DNA from: Scytalidium lignicola
Lineage: Eukaryota > Ascomycota > Leotiomycetes
DNA: 64,000 bases
Direction: 5' to 3'
Assembly (NCBI GenBank): GCA_002812745.2
Contig: NCSJ02000018.1
Coordinates: 62,001-126,000, forward strand
The notes under the pieces are model-generated. The model ran no database searches and had not been told where the DNA came from. It saw nothing but the letters and a program-made list of their open reading frames with translations. Each line of letters starts with the position of its first letter. Position 1 is the stretch's first letter. The translations under genes and the position numbers were made by a program. Shown here piece after piece: positions 33,467 through 45,649 of the stretch.

Positions 33467-36400
33467 CGTCTCCCTTAACAAACTCTCAGGACCTTTCCNT
33501 TTTTTTTCCCTTCTTCTTCCCCTGAACTTGCAGCAGCCACGCGACAAACTCAACGCTATTTGCTGCTTGTCTCAAGGCTGTCCCTCAGCTCGAGCAGGTG
33601 CGACGAGTAGTACACAGCTCTAAGATTGTTTTGTAGAAAAAGGAATCTGGAGCTGGGCAGCGGTAGCGGCAGATGACGGGCCGGATTGCAATTAAATAGT
33701 ACCGCAATTGACAACGGAGTCGCAAGTACCTTTGCTTGTAGCCAGTCGCAGGAACAATGGAAAGTCCTGTACCTACGTAAGTACTACGTGATACAAGTAC
33801 TAATTTATTCCTTGTGCTGATACTCGCGCTGGTGCAGGAAGCTTGAGAGACCCTTTGACGCGTTGCTTGTGTCCCGGTGCAGCAGCAGCAGCTCTTGTAC
33901 AACTCAAACCACCAGTAATTATTTCCAGCGGCGCATAGCTTCTTTTTGTACTCAGAGCTGCCCGTAAACCGCAGAGCAAACCAGCAGCAGCAACAGCACT
34001 ACGCACATTTGCGCTTGCATGGGCAGGAACCGGTCCGATCATCGCTCGAAGTCCTCCGCAGAAGAAACTGGGGTAGAAAGGAACGAACTAATTACTGAAA
34101 GCAGAAAGAGAGCTGGGGTCCTGTGGAGCTGGGGAGTACCAGGGGGGAAGAGAGAGATGGTCACGATAGGGCCACACAGACCGATTCCATCGTTCAAGGG
34201 ATGATTATTGGCCATAATCAACAGCAGTTGGATTATTCAGTATTCAATTTTTTTTGGATCTTTCTCTGCTCGGATGACCAGCTGGCCAAGGCACGCACTG
34301 CATAACACAGCATAATCCAGCATTATCCAGCACATCTCAGGAAGTCACAGCAAGTCACTGGTAATTACTGTAATTGATGGATTTTACCGCAGAGTAATTA
34401 TCTCCGGTGCCGACGTACGGCCACAGCCGATTTGAGGAAAGTGGTCGTCGTCGATCGCCCACTTTCCGCTTTGCCCTCGCACCGCGATTGGACACAAGTG
34501 TTGTTGGTGGACATTTCGATGGCAGAATTACTGTACAAATAGAGGGGCCCACCCACAAAGCACAGCTACCGTACAGAATACGATACTTCTAAAAAAATAA
34601 CACCAACAACTACCACTACCACTACACACCCGGTACTGTACTCAATGCATAGAATCCTTTCAGCCCGTCGCTGCCGACTCGAGCCACGTGCCGCGAAAAA
34701 CTCATTCAGGTCTGTATAAAGGAACAGTTCTGTTAAACTACCTTGTTGGACTGTCGATGTAGAGTTGCGGGAGTCAGCGCCGTAACATCCGTCGCAGCGG
34801 CAACCCCGCATTTCGTTGCGCCCGTGGCGTCCTGATTCGGCGTCCTTCTCCACGCCCCCGAAGCTTATTACCCGAGAGCGAGAGAAGAAGGAAAAGGTCA
34901 TGGGCAAACAGAATATTGCTTTGAACTATCCCTTCAAATACGAATCACCAATCTTAGAAACAAGGAGGCAAGAGCGTAAATAAATATCAAGAACATTTTA
35001 TCAAAAGGATAACATTACATTAGCATTGCGAATTCATTAATTACCCATCATTTAGTCTCTATTCTGTACAGTAACAACGTCTTTTGAGAATACCCATGCA
35101 CGCAATCCAGAACTATCAGTGCACATCGAAGAAGAAACCCGTAAATAGAAGGTATTTGCGAGAAATTTATTCTCCAGAATGAGAATCTTTTGGTCATGTC
35201 CGTATCTAGCTTAACTTCTTTTCGAGTCATGTTCCCATCTCTAGTTCTTTCACCGCTTACTAACTTTTAGCACGGGTGACCTAAGTGCCACTCGCCGCCA
35301 CAACCACAGCCCATTTTCAGTTAACACAGTATTTATTTATTTTTGAGTTTTCCAGGCTGATTTAAACTATTACATTGCAGAACAATGTTGCCTTTATGGC
35401 TTGTGACTTGAACAAGCAACGAACAGAGAAAAAAAACTATGCGCATTCAGTCCCTGCGACAAATTGAAGCCTTTAAATTCCACTTATTCTCTCCCCTTCT
35501 CTTTATTTTTCGTTATTTAGGGTTCAAGAATGGCGCAGGAGCGGAGCCAGTTAGCCAGTTAGCCCTGCTAAGCACTGACTGATTGGGGGGCCAAGGTTGC
35601 TGCGACGTCGCTGAGTCAATCCGAGATCGCTTGAAGAATATTTTGGGCTGGTCACTCGATTCCTTGCTATGCTTAAGTTGTTCTATTCCATGAACACGGT
35701 TCTTGCTCAATTGTCGAAGCTTACTCGAGTGTGCATCCCTTTTCATTCGGGTTTCCCAAGGGTCTCTCCTGTAAAAGGTGTGGATTGACTAAAATTTTTT
35801 TTCTCGCAATCTTCTTCTTTTTCCTCTGGTGGTCTGTCCGTCTCCCTCTGTTTCCTTTATTGGAGCGATGCTATTTAGAGTGTGTTCTGTTTGAGAAATT
35901 GGTGAATAGCACTAAGATTATCTCATCAAATGAGCTTTAAACAAGTGTTTGAGAAATCGAATCCTTAGGAAGTTTTCCTTCCTTGCTAGTTCAATTAATC
36001 CAAAAACAGTACCGCTGGCTTGTGAACCAACCTGGTGCCGGATGAAGGAGCAGAGACTGTATCTAACCAATGCATAGCTTCCTTAAGCACCTCCGTTATA
36101 AGGAGGAGGCCAGTTGTATGTGGTAAAGATTTCTGGGGACGAGAAAGTTCGTGTATAATTGAATCGAAGCTTCTGTGGTCCTGATGTTTGCGATTATATA
36201 GCCAGCAGCGTTTATTAATGCCCTACTCTTTTGATTATATCCATCGTACAGGCCAACTCACCCTTAAAGCTCCAGCCCTAATATGAAACTCTCTGACCGT
36301 ATCCCAGTTATCCAAGGCTCTTAGCTGGCGATAATACACTTGTATGACATCTCCAAACATCCTCCTAGCCATAAGAATCCTGATATTATTTAGAAACCCC

Positions 36401-37022
36401 ATTCACTGCCAGAATAGAGATTTCAGCTTTGAAAGGTAGCTTGGTCCTCAGGGTGTGCTGACTATGTCCCAACTCATCAGCTCATTCACTCGCTGTCGCC
36501 TCAGGCGATAATTATGGCCACAGTCAACGCCCAGTCAACGTCCCGAACAACCCAGATCTCCGCCTCAGGCCATCCAGATTGGGATGCACGGGCCATGCTG
36601 GTCGACGCCAATCAATCGGTGGTGTCCCGGTGCGGTCGATCTCCCACGTCACATCCACCAATCTAGACTTCTCCCGTCACAAAGAGAATTCCCCTTTCGG
36701 CAGCCCTGACTGTCGCCACTCAAATCCCATCGGGAAGGGGACTTGTTTTGTAACTCAACCTATGCACAAAGTACGACTTTAGATCTGCTGAACATCCCAA
36801 CAGTCGGGTTGGGACGCATGCTGAAGTCCATTCTCGGCCTAGTTTGGACGGATTCAGTCGTCCAGGTGAGTTGAACCACGACCAGGAAAGAAAAGAAAGG
36901 AAAAGAGCCGCCGCGCCACTGCTAATCATAGGATAGCCTGCCGTCGCAGCCTCGTGGCCTGGTGCCAGACGTATGACCGGGGCCCAAGTGTGGTGCACGT
37001 CTGATCCTCTCGCCTTGTCAGA
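33467..37022. other. Divergent intergenic region between MFS and F-box genes
   Basis: These 3.5 kb have no recognisable gene. Contents are an N with a T run at 33499, GTAC-rich sequence at 33765-33800, GGTACTGTACTC near 34632, CTGTACAGTAA near 35064 and several T-rich tracts. Short frames at 33.6-35.9 kb and 36.6-36.8 kb have no protein-like character. Confidence 0.4.
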
Positions 37023-40000
37023 ATGGCCCCAAACTCTTCCACCACCCACCAAGACCAAGGCCACTCCGACAAAAGTGAGATCCTGTGCGACAAAGCCTCC
37101 GACCATGCGAATCCCTCCTCTCAATCCAACTCTTTCGTAAATGTCGCTCGGACGGGCTCAGATTTGTTCGCAGCGAAATATCAGTCGATTTCCGACAGTC
37201 TAAACCTCCCCGCCGTCGTAAATGCTGCCAGAAGCCTGTGTCAGCACCCTTGGGCACAGCAGCTAAGCAGAATCGTCAAGAGCGATAAACCAGATGAACT
37301 ACAGAAGGCCCGCTCTCGCGATAGCTTCAAGTTTGGCGCAACCATGATAAATGCACTAAGGTCGCCAAGCTCTGGGATGGGCAGACAATCGTTATTCGGT
37401 TCGACATCGTCTTCCTCCGACGGCGACAACACCTTACTCTCCGACAAGCCTACTCCTCCTGCTTCTTCTCATTTCACATCGAATCTTGACGAACGTGCTG
37501 AAGAAGCAGCCTCTTATCTGTCAAACTCCTCGAGCAGCAGCACGATGGACCCACCACTATCTCGCACAGCATCAGACAACATGCCACAACTGTCGTTACC
37601 ACATTCTCAACCCTCTACGGCTCCCAGCAGCGGCCCACGTCCGTTGCCAAAGCTCCTTCCTCTTATACGCTCACCTCCAGATATGAACCATTCCTTTGTT
37701 TCTACTACTTCACAGCAAATTACCACTCTGCCTCCTCCTCCTGTCGAGCCATCTATCAGTGCTCCTGTTCTAAACACTTCATATGATGGAGAGGTTGCGT
37801 TGGTTAAGAGAAAAGGGGTTCCATCTGAAGGAGGTGGTCTTGTAAAGAAGCAAAAGTTAGATGATTCAGCCTCTTTCGGTTCTACATCCACTTTGGCTGA
37901 AGCATCATCCAACTCCTCTGTCGTTGATAACTCGAAACCAGGTGGAGTAGGTGATGTTCGCAAGAGAAAGAAAGCCGCTTCTGGTGATCAAAATGGTACA
38001 AGGAAAAGACGGGCAGACAAGGACGGGCAAAGTCCTTCACCACGAAAGCGTAACCGACCATCAAAGAAGCCTAAGAAGGGAGAATCTGTGAGTTTCTCTG
38101 CTCGTCCATCCCTTTTTTNATTTTTTTATTTATTTTTTTTACTGAACAAAACTGACAAGTTACAGGCTAAGGAGAAACTCAGTCAGGATATCTGGATGCG
38201 TATTCTGGAGTATACACCTCCTCAGTTCCTCAGCAAGATGCGGCTTGTTAACAAGGAATTCAAAGAGATTGTTGACAAGTTCGACTCGATCTATATCAAC
38301 TGCCGCAAAGAAAACTATGGTTATGATATGCCTTCGCCCCCGGAAGGCCTCACTGAAAGGCAATACAGCAACTTGCTTGCAGGTAAGGGTTGCATGGAGC
38401 CTGACTGTGAGGACAAGAATTCTTCAAAAACTCACTGGTCCTGGTTGAAGAGATGGTGCTTGCGCTGCTGGAAAAAGAAAATCATCCGTGAGGATCGAAT
38501 CATCAAGTACCACTCCGGCAATCTTTCTCGCCAAACGGTCATGGACCTTCTAGAGTGTATCCCCGTTGGAATGCATGACTCTTTCGAGAAGCCACATGAC
38601 TACATTGAGGACCCCGATGCTCGTACCAGAGTCATCTCCAGAATGTATCATTGCTATGTTCGTGAGGATTTCCTCAGAATCAAAGCCGAATATGAAGCAC
38701 TTGATCCTGGACCATACAAAGAGGATACAACTCTCTCATCTGAAGAGCAAGCAGCTGCACAGGCCGCTCATCAGAAGTTGGTTGACACACTGGACTCACG
38801 TCGTACTGAATTCATCACTACTAGGCAAGACAAGGCCGCTGAACATATGGAAAAGGTCATGAAAATCGAGGAGCATGTAAGAGCTAAACGCGAAAGTGTC
38901 AAGGATCCCAATGCCGCCAACAGACAAGCCCGCAGGGAGCTCTTTACCAGGCGCGCAAGAGAAGACTTGCCTCACATTGATGAAACTTTCGTCCAGAAGA
39001 CCGAGGCTTTCAAGGCTGCTACTCGTATATTCCGTGATCCTGGTAGTGAGAGGGGCTGGAAGGCATTGAGGCCGAAAATTGAGGCTGAGTGGGAGAAAGC
39101 ACATGGCAAGGATGCTGACAAATCTATGAACGAGCATGAAGTCAACGGTCTTGCAACTAGCAAGCATGAGACTACAGGACCTAATTCTAATGGAGGAAGC
39201 GGTGCAACGGATCCCGGTTCGTCTATGCAGAGCGGCGCTGGTAACAACGCAAATCTTCCAACTACGAATAGAAATCCATATAGAGGCTCAAGTGTTGCAA
39301 ACAGCCTAGCAGCTCTTCCTTACAATCAAGTATTCTTCCGTGGCACCATTCCTCGCCGGTCTCTCCCTCGTGGTGTTAGGACGGTTGTTCGCTATGCTTC
39401 TCATCTTATGCCTAATCCTGACATTCCCAGCATTCTTAACGACCCCAACTTACCACCTGGAGTTGGAATAGCTGTGATGTCAAATCCAACAGCTCCTCCG
39501 CCTCCCGGTATGCAAACCTTCTCACTTCCTCCTATTACTGCTGGATCTTCCTTTAGTCAAACATCCGGACAATTTAACCCGAGTTATCATCAAGGAGCTC
39601 ATAACTATGGCAACCAATTTGCACCTGCCCACTCTTCTGCTCCTCCGCAATCTTCCCTCGGTCTCCATCAACAACCTCCTGGTATGCCACAATCTTCCTC
39701 AAGCTCATTTCAATCCTCCTCTACAACATCTCGATTTCCTCCCGGACCTCCGCAATTTCCTTCTGTAAGACCTCAATTTCCCATGGCGGCACCGGCAAAC
39801 TACCCCCCTATTCCACGTCCCCCTCCCTTCGATCCACCTCACGCTCACTCAATCGAGGAATACCAATCACTCTACAATCAATTCAGAGCAGAGCATACTT
39901 CACATACTTCACATACTACTGCGTCCTCGACTTGGGATATGATGACCAGCGCCGCCAGACCTCGTGGTCAGCAACACGCTAATGGTTTTATGGGAGGTAA

Positions 40001-40037
40001 TGGTGGTGCCTCCAGCTCCGGCAGACAGCAGAGCTAA
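37023..40037 (+). CDS. F-box protein with a C-x4-C...C-x2-C cluster
   Basis: This is probably a substrate adaptor of an SCF ubiquitin ligase. Exon 1 is 37023-38087; exon 2 is 38166-40037; the T-rich intron carries an N at 38119. The product has 978 residues. The first 355 are Ser/Pro-rich, ending in basic nuclear-localisation-like clusters (RKRKKAAS, KRNRPSKKPKKGE). The F-box follows at about 360-400 (SQDIWMRILEYTPPQFLSKM). Next comes a cysteine cluster (Cys431, Cys436, Cys453, Cys456) around WSWLKRWCLRCWKKK, which may bind zinc. A charged helical part (460-700) and a Pro/Gln/Ser-rich tail complete it. Because the intron is 78 bases with the N and 77 without it, the unspliced frame looks falsely open in the raw sequence. 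Its target is unknown. Confidence 0.88.
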   Translation: MAPNSSTTHQDQGHSDKSEILCDKASDHANPSSQSNSFVNVARTGSDLFAAKYQSISDSLNLPAVVNAARSLCQHPWAQQLSRIVKSDKPDELQKARSRDSFKFGATMINALRSPSSGMGRQSLFGSTSSSSDGDNTLLSDKPTPPASSHFTSNLDERAEEAASYLSNSSSSSTMDPPLSRTASDNMPQLSLPHSQPSTAPSSGPRPLPKLLPLIRSPPDMNHSFVSTTSQQITTLPPPPVEPSISAPVLNTSYDGEVALVKRKGVPSEGGGLVKKQKLDDSASFGSTSTLAEASSNSSVVDNSKPGGVGDVRKRKKAASGDQNGTRKRRADKDGQSPSPRKRNRPSKKPKKGESVSFSARPSLFXFFYLFFLLNKTDKLQAKEKLSQDIWMRILEYTPPQFLSKMRLVNKEFKEIVDKFDSIYINCRKENYGYDMPSPPEGLTERQYSNLLAGKGCMEPDCEDKNSSKTHWSWLKRWCLRCWKKKIIREDRIIKYHSGNLSRQTVMDLLECIPVGMHDSFEKPHDYIEDPDARTRVISRMYHCYVREDFLRIKAEYEALDPGPYKEDTTLSSEEQAAAQAAHQKLVDTLDSRRTEFITTRQDKAAEHMEKVMKIEEHVRAKRESVKDPNAANRQARRELFTRRAREDLPHIDETFVQKTEAFKAATRIFRDPGSERGWKALRPKIEAEWEKAHGKDADKSMNEHEVNGLATSKHETTGPNSNGGSGATDPGSSMQSGAGNNANLPTTNRNPYRGSSVANSLAALPYNQVFFRGTIPRRSLPRGVRTVVRYASHLMPNPDIPSILNDPNLPPGVGIAVMSNPTAPPPPGMQTFSLPPITAGSSFSQTSGQFNPSYHQGAHNYGNQFAPAHSSAPPQSSLGLHQQPPGMPQSSSSSFQSSSTTSRFPPGPPQFPSVRPQFPMAAPANYPPIPRPPPFDPPHAHSIEEYQSLYNQFRAEHTSHTSHTTASSTWDMMTSAARPRGQQHANGFMGGNGGASSSGRQQS

Positions 40038-40076
40038 GCACCACTTTACATAATGATTATCACGTTCCCCGAGGCG

Positions 40077-40082
40077 AATAAA
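40077..40082 (+). terminator. AATAAA polyadenylation signal of the F-box gene
   Basis: A canonical AATAAA lies 40 bp after the stop codon. The usual downstream T-rich sequence follows. Confidence 0.5.
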
Positions 40083-41842
40083 GTTTCTACTTTGGCTTCT
40101 AGTGGATCATGATTTCTTCGTCTATAATGACAACACCAGGGTTACAGATTCGTTTGCAACAACTCATGTAGCGGGTTTATACCACTGATTTAAAGATTCT
40201 CTCGAATCTCCCCTTCTAAAGATACCCACAGAGGCAGCATTGCCTTATTTCCCCCCTTTTTTCGAATGAACCTTTTCATCTTTTTTTCTCTTTGTTGGAC
40301 TATTCTCTAATTTCTTTGTGTTGCTGACCTAACTCCTCTGGCGTTCATAGGACGGGAGAGAAGATATCCTGGTCTAAATAGACTGATTTCCACGGAGTTT
40401 ACGCATGCATATTTCTTGTCTTTTTTCCCCTAATTGACCTTGGTGGAATACGTTAACTTTTTCCCCTGAGCACTTTCTGTTTTCCCCTCTGAACCTTTGC
40501 ACTGTATAGTGGAGTGGAGCATGCCTCTTTTTTCTTCTTTCATCTTGCTACGAAATGGGGACAGCGGCGGCGTTCTATGGGATGGGATGGAGCATGAGAC
40601 ACATGGATTTAGTGATTTGGCGGGTTGCATGCAATGGTAACGGTATATGGGAAACTGGAACTGGGAAATGGGAGGTTATATCATTGAACTGGGTCGGATG
40701 GCTGGTGGTTAGGGGGCGTGAAATAGCATAGAGTAGGAGTATTTTGCTGGTATGAATGATGCCCACACAGCAGGCGACCTAGAATAACCAGTTCTGTTAT
40801 TGTGCATGAATCCAGCTTTGCTGCAGTGAGGTGATTGAGCGACCAAAGTAATTGATTTTTTTGGTGATGGGTATCCCTAATCACCGATTACCTCCGACAT
40901 TACTCGTTGGCTTGCATTTGCATTAATCGCTTCCCTTTTCTTTTTTTTGCTAGGCCAGATCTGTGAAAATGTGTGTGTACTTGTACTTCCGGTCTCTCCG
41001 AAAGTTTTTTTAATTTAATTTCTTTACTTTCCCACCATTTCCTTCCTTCGGTCTGTTTTCATTTCCTTTTTTTTTGGATGGTGGGTTTCTTTTACTTTTC
41101 TGATTTCTTGGATTTCCTTTTTTTTTTTTGAAGAAATCTCTTTTGAGCTGTGGGAGTAAGTGGAGCTGAGTGGATTTTGCTGCTTCCTTCGATTTCTATT
41201 TTGATTTTTATTGTTGCTTCCATGGGTTGAATACCGTGCCAACTTGTTCTACGACTTCTATTTCTTCTAATATTCATCTTCCGAAAGGAAAGCAAGTTAA
41301 GGTAGAGTAAGTCAGACGCAGTCAACTACTCTTTGGAGTTCTGCCTGGTAGGACTAGGACTACTGTTCCCTCTCGTTCACTTTGCAGACTTGATAGTCCT
41401 AGCAATTATTTCTGAATCCTAAGCTCTCCTCTGTTCAAATGCTTTTTATACTCGATTACTCAGATCTTGCTATATACAATCAATGCGGCCCACGCGCCAC
41501 CGTTTCCACCTTATATAGACTCCAACAGAACCCGGACAATATACGCACTACTCCAGAAGCAACGAGAAACAATGAGGTNAAAAAAAAAGGAAATGGTTCT
41601 TTTGAAAAGGTCAGCAGACACACCGTTTTGCGTGCCGTATTCTCGGACTTGAGATTATGCACTCATGGCTATTGTCGACGCCTTCGATGTTCAAGAGAGA
41701 AATAGCCCGAAACGCCAAATGCAGATGTCCCGCATAGAAAACAGATGAAACACTCGATAGTTAGTTTGTTTGTATGCTTGCTTTCATCTGATGAGAGCAG
41801 CGATGCTTGTTGCTTGCATCAGGAGATAGAGCTCTGTATCAT
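40083..41842. other. Gene-free stretch between converging genes
   Basis: This spacer contains many T-rich tracts (40250-40300, 40930-41125), consistent with 3' ends of both flanking genes, and an N at 41579 before an A run. I see no coding region. Confidence 0.4.
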
Positions 41843-42436
41843 TCAAGGCGAGATTGGCGCATTCGATCTCTGGTTACTCTTCCATATACCACCTCCCACA
41901 GCCTTTGAGATGCCAATTCCGATCGCAACGGCACCTCCCACGACGATAAAGGCAATCGCCACCTTCACCAAAATCATATTCCTCTTATTCAACCCTGCCA
42001 GGCATCCGCAAACGCCTGCTTTTCGTCTTTCTCTTCTCTTCGCTTTGTTTTGCTGCTTCAACGTGCTCTGGCAAGGCCATACGGAGTTGTCGTTACTGAC
42101 ATTTGATTTCACCAAACTTGTTTTCCCCTTCAGGCCCGTGGTTCCGCTTTCGAGATCGCTTTCATAGCTGGTAGTTGCAACGCTAATCTTCGATCCAGAT
42201 TTCTGTACGTCGAGTGACTGGCGAGTGCTTGGATGACTGTAGAATGGAGAAAGTGCAGATGCATTCTGCGTTTTCTCGTCGATTCTGCTCGGAACTGGGG
42301 TCAAGGAGCGTAGGGAATCGACATCTTCAATCGTTGCTAGTACGTCGACTAATGGATTTGACGCTTGGCGAGTTGGCATGGGCCGGGTGACTGCGGTGCC
42401 AGCGCCGGTAGGCTCGACATTCTCAGGAAGCGACAT
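41843..42436 (-). CDS. Small single-span membrane protein, unknown function
   Basis: This single-exon gene encodes 197 residues. The first 140 are polar, Ser/Thr-rich and probably cytosolic. A basic patch (KQQNKAKRRERRKAG) and CGCLAGLNKRN lead into one hydrophobic helix, VKVAIAFIVVGGAVAIGIGI, which has glycine-spaced small residues suited to helix packing. A short tail follows. The basic-then-hydrophobic order suggests the N-terminus faces the cytosol; the vicinal cysteines could be palmitoylated. I do not recognise a named family, but the composition is protein-like and unlike the overlapping frames. ATG 42436 is the first in-frame start. Confidence 0.7.
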   Translation of the reverse strand: MSLPENVEPTGAGTAVTRPMPTRQASNPLVDVLATIEDVDSLRSLTPVPSRIDEKTQNASALSPFYSHPSTRQSLDVQKSGSKISVATTSYESDLESGTTGLKGKTSLVKSNVSNDNSVWPCQSTLKQQNKAKRRERRKAGVCGCLAGLNKRNMILVKVAIAFIVVGGAVAIGIGISKAVGGGIWKSNQRSNAPISP

Positions 42437-45400
42437 CGGTCAGATCGTGAAGAATATATGGATGGTAAAGAGAATGAAAGCTTTTGGGTTAAGGAGTGAG
42501 GATAACGGTGTATATGTCGTGGACAATCGCACAATTGTGGCCAAAAAAGCACAGCCCTGTGATTGAAGGGACGAATGATGCTTGAAAGCGACGTCCTTCT
42601 GATGACGACTTTGGAATAGGGAAGTCTAGATCCGTATCTCTCGGTACAGAGTCTCAATCCAGAATCCGCAGTGATATAGTCGCTAGCTCAGGAGCGAGTA
42701 AAGCAAGGAACTCCTTCACTTGAGCCTGGTCCAGGAAAGTCCTGGATTGCAGGATTGGAATGTTGAAGCTGGAGAGGTTTTGTGAATCGTTGCATGGAGA
42801 AAGAAGGGAGAGGGGTGGCGACGACAACAGATGGGGGTAATTATTCTTGGAGCCAAAGCTCTCTCTTTGCCTCCTCTCTTACCCAGGCCGTCCCCAACGC
42901 AATCTTGATACAGGCTCAATCTCGCGGAGACAGTCTTGATGGGTCTGCCGTTAGTCCACTAGCAAGGTCCAGGATCCCAACTGCCTCGCTTAGGTTAGGG
43001 ATTCTCTCTGATAGCATTATCCCACTTCTACGACACCATCGCAAACAAAGCCCAGAACGGCAGTTTGGATTGGAATTCAAGGCAGATACATCAATGATTT
43101 CTTTTGAGATAAAAGCAGTTCACAATCGAATGACAGATGTAAAGTCTGGAGATGGCAGAATCGCATCATCTTCTGTGAGAGGGGAAACAAGACTGCCTTG
43201 GCATGTGGCGATTACAGTTTCGCACCGACCGTGTTTGCAGGACAAATGACGGTAGGGGAGGTGGTCACTGAAGTTTGCCCCTCAGTTCCATTTCAACGTT
43301 GTGGTGTCACAGCATGATCTTACGGAAATGTGCTTGCGGAGTGCACGATGTAAGGTGATGACTGTGGTTGCCATCAAACCAGCCGTTTGTTTAGGGGGGG
43401 GGTTAGCAAACTTGGATAAGGAGAACCCTTTCTGCGCCTGTTATCAAATGATATGATTTACCGAACCATACGTACTCTTTATGTGTCTTACTGTAATATT
43501 GTTGAGTATTTTCGGTTCGACAGCCAGGATTGTTCCTGAGTCCTCTTCAGTAGTCTCGAACATTGACTGACTGGCCTCTCGACGGCCAAGAGTATCTTGG
43601 TCTTGGGACCAAGTTAAGCAAGTAGCCATAGTACTCGGCATTCTTCAAATGCATAACGATCCACCAGTAACAGAAAGGCCAATCTCTACTGCTTCTTTCC
43701 AATTCCAGTCAAATTCAGGGGTACACAGCTGAAAACTCACGCTAACGACACGTGCATTAAAGTTTAGCGTTGCACTTTATCCGCTCAAGCAACGGAGCTG
43801 TCCCACTCAAATCTAAAGCTAGGCCGGAATCGCCCTAGCGTGCAGATGCAGGGGTCGGCCGGGGCCCCATGAAGCATGAATGTATCCAAGGAAATAGATC
43901 CTACCTTTTGCTTGGATCGCCAGTCTATCTATACGACATGCAACGCTATTCCTGCGCTATATTCTCATCAATAAGAGAGAGAGTCCTGCTTCTGCTGAGA
44001 AGAGAATCACTGTTTCATTCAAGGGTTCCACGAACCCAATATCGCGGTGGAAGGATCAATAAAAGCAATTGGAAGAAAGATTCTCTAAGCGCAACTGCCA
44101 TAATTAGATCGACCCTACCATGCCAGCACAATCACGGCAGGGCGGCTACACTGGAGGTTCTCCTCGCAGCTCACAATTTGCAGTACGCGGCTCCTGGGAT
44201 CGTATCCGCTTTCAATATCATACCAGAGTCCACATGCTTATCACTACCGTGTTACTTTCTCGCCTAAATATACAGTAAAGTGGCTATTTAAGGAAGCGTG
44301 GGAAGTACAGTGCCAGTACGGACGTACTCCATACAGTAATTACAATAATACAGATCTTACTCTATACGTACCGTTTTATTGTATTATATGTCCGTAATGC
44401 AAAGCAAACCTTGACTGCAGATCTGCATTGGAGAGCGTCAGAAATAACCCGTAGATGTCGGGACCCGAAACAGTAGCCGACACCTGTCTAATCACCTGAT
44501 TTCTCGTTCTTTCAAACACTGCTACTAACCTACGCCTTCTAGGATATATGTATTTATTCTAGAGAATGGCTTTTAAGACTTCGAAAAACAGCTCTAGAAC
44601 TCAATAGCCGTATCCTGCAGGAAAGGATGGAAGTTCTGCTTGATAAACCATGACTTCAATAAAACATATCTGCCTCAGGCCGTAGAAAGAATGGATGTCC
44701 AAAAATTCTGTTGCACGTCTGGGTCTGAAATGTGCAAATACAGACCACCCTGTCTGAACCCTAACCATTCACACACTGTTACAGTATTAACCCGTCCGCA
44801 AATCTGATGGTAATTCCCTTACGGACCACCTCAGCAAAAAGCAGTTTACGGACCGCGAAATTACAGACATGCAACAAAATCTTAGGACCATTTCTTGGCG
44901 TTCACATCTCACTTTTATCAGCCTGAGGCAAATGTAGATTAAAAAAACCCGTGTATTCAATAATACCCATTATTCCAATTTCGATTCCTCATTGGGAAAT
45001 GTACGCCCGTGTTTTCCTGTTCGTGATTTTATTTCTGACGTGCAACAAAAAAATTTACCTAACAGTACGCGGTAAGAAAAGAGTAATCAAGCCCCCCAAC
45101 TCTTATTGGCCCGCTTACATACTCCACTGACCGCCTTAGCGCGTACCGGCAGAAAAAAAAAACCTACATCTCTACCTTGCCTCGTTTCCTCGTTTCCTTT
45201 TTTCTTCTTTCTTCTTTATCAAAAAGTGAACAGAGCCAGCCACGACCTCCACCTCGAATTCTTGCCACAGTGGTGTGTTGCCAGCACTCTTCGGAGTGTG
45301 AGGCTCTGGAGATGGATAATTTTCGTCCTTCGGGGCGAAGCTCCTTGATAGGAAGTTTGCTTCTCGTGTTGTCCTCTTAACTGAGGGCGATGAGGAGTGA

Positions 45401-45649
45401 ATGTCGATGACGGGAGACAAATTGCTCATTTCTTGTGCTTGTATTTGACATGCTGTATTACGGTGAATGAATGCTTAGCTGTACTGTTACAATCCTGGGT
45501 GCTTTTGGTACGAACAATTGGTATCTAGAGTTGTCACCGTAGACTCTTGGGTTACTTTGTATTTTCTTTGCTCCTAACTTGGAGTAGGAGGATGCTGTTC
45601 TCTACCAAATGCAGTTATCCAAAGGTTGTAAGCTCCACTTCCATCATGC
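42437..45649. other. Long spacer between the small membrane protein and the P450 gene
   Basis: This 3.2 kb interval holds the membrane-protein promoter, the P450 3' flank and a possible small gene at 45172-45429. The inverted repeat AGTACG-GA-CGTACT lies at 44314-44327, and a nine-G run lies near 43393. Other frames (42782-43249, 43869-44267) show no family resemblance. Confidence 0.4.
45172..45429 (-). CDS. Putative small protein (85 residues), unsupported by homology
   Basis: This frame opens with a real ATG at 45429 and encodes a Ser/Pro-rich peptide with KDENYPSPEPHTPKSAGNTP and LWQEFEVEVVAG, ending in a Lys/Arg/Glu-rich tail. The SP/TP dipeptides look like phosphorylation sites and the composition is more protein-like than neighbouring frames. 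It may extend or end differently by splicing. It could equally be chance. Confidence 0.3.
   Translation of the reverse strand: MSNLSPVIDIHSSSPSVKRTTREANFLSRSFAPKDENYPSPEPHTPKSAGNTPLWQEFEVEVVAGSVHFLIKKKEEKRKRGNEAR

Noticed and set aside
42782..43249. 155-residue plus-strand ORF upstream of the small membrane protein gene
   Set aside because: It has no family resemblance, sits in a promoter region and overlaps other equally random frames.
43869..44267. 132-residue plus-strand ORF
   Set aside because: Mixed composition without domain, signal or conserved-looking motif. Length alone is not enough.
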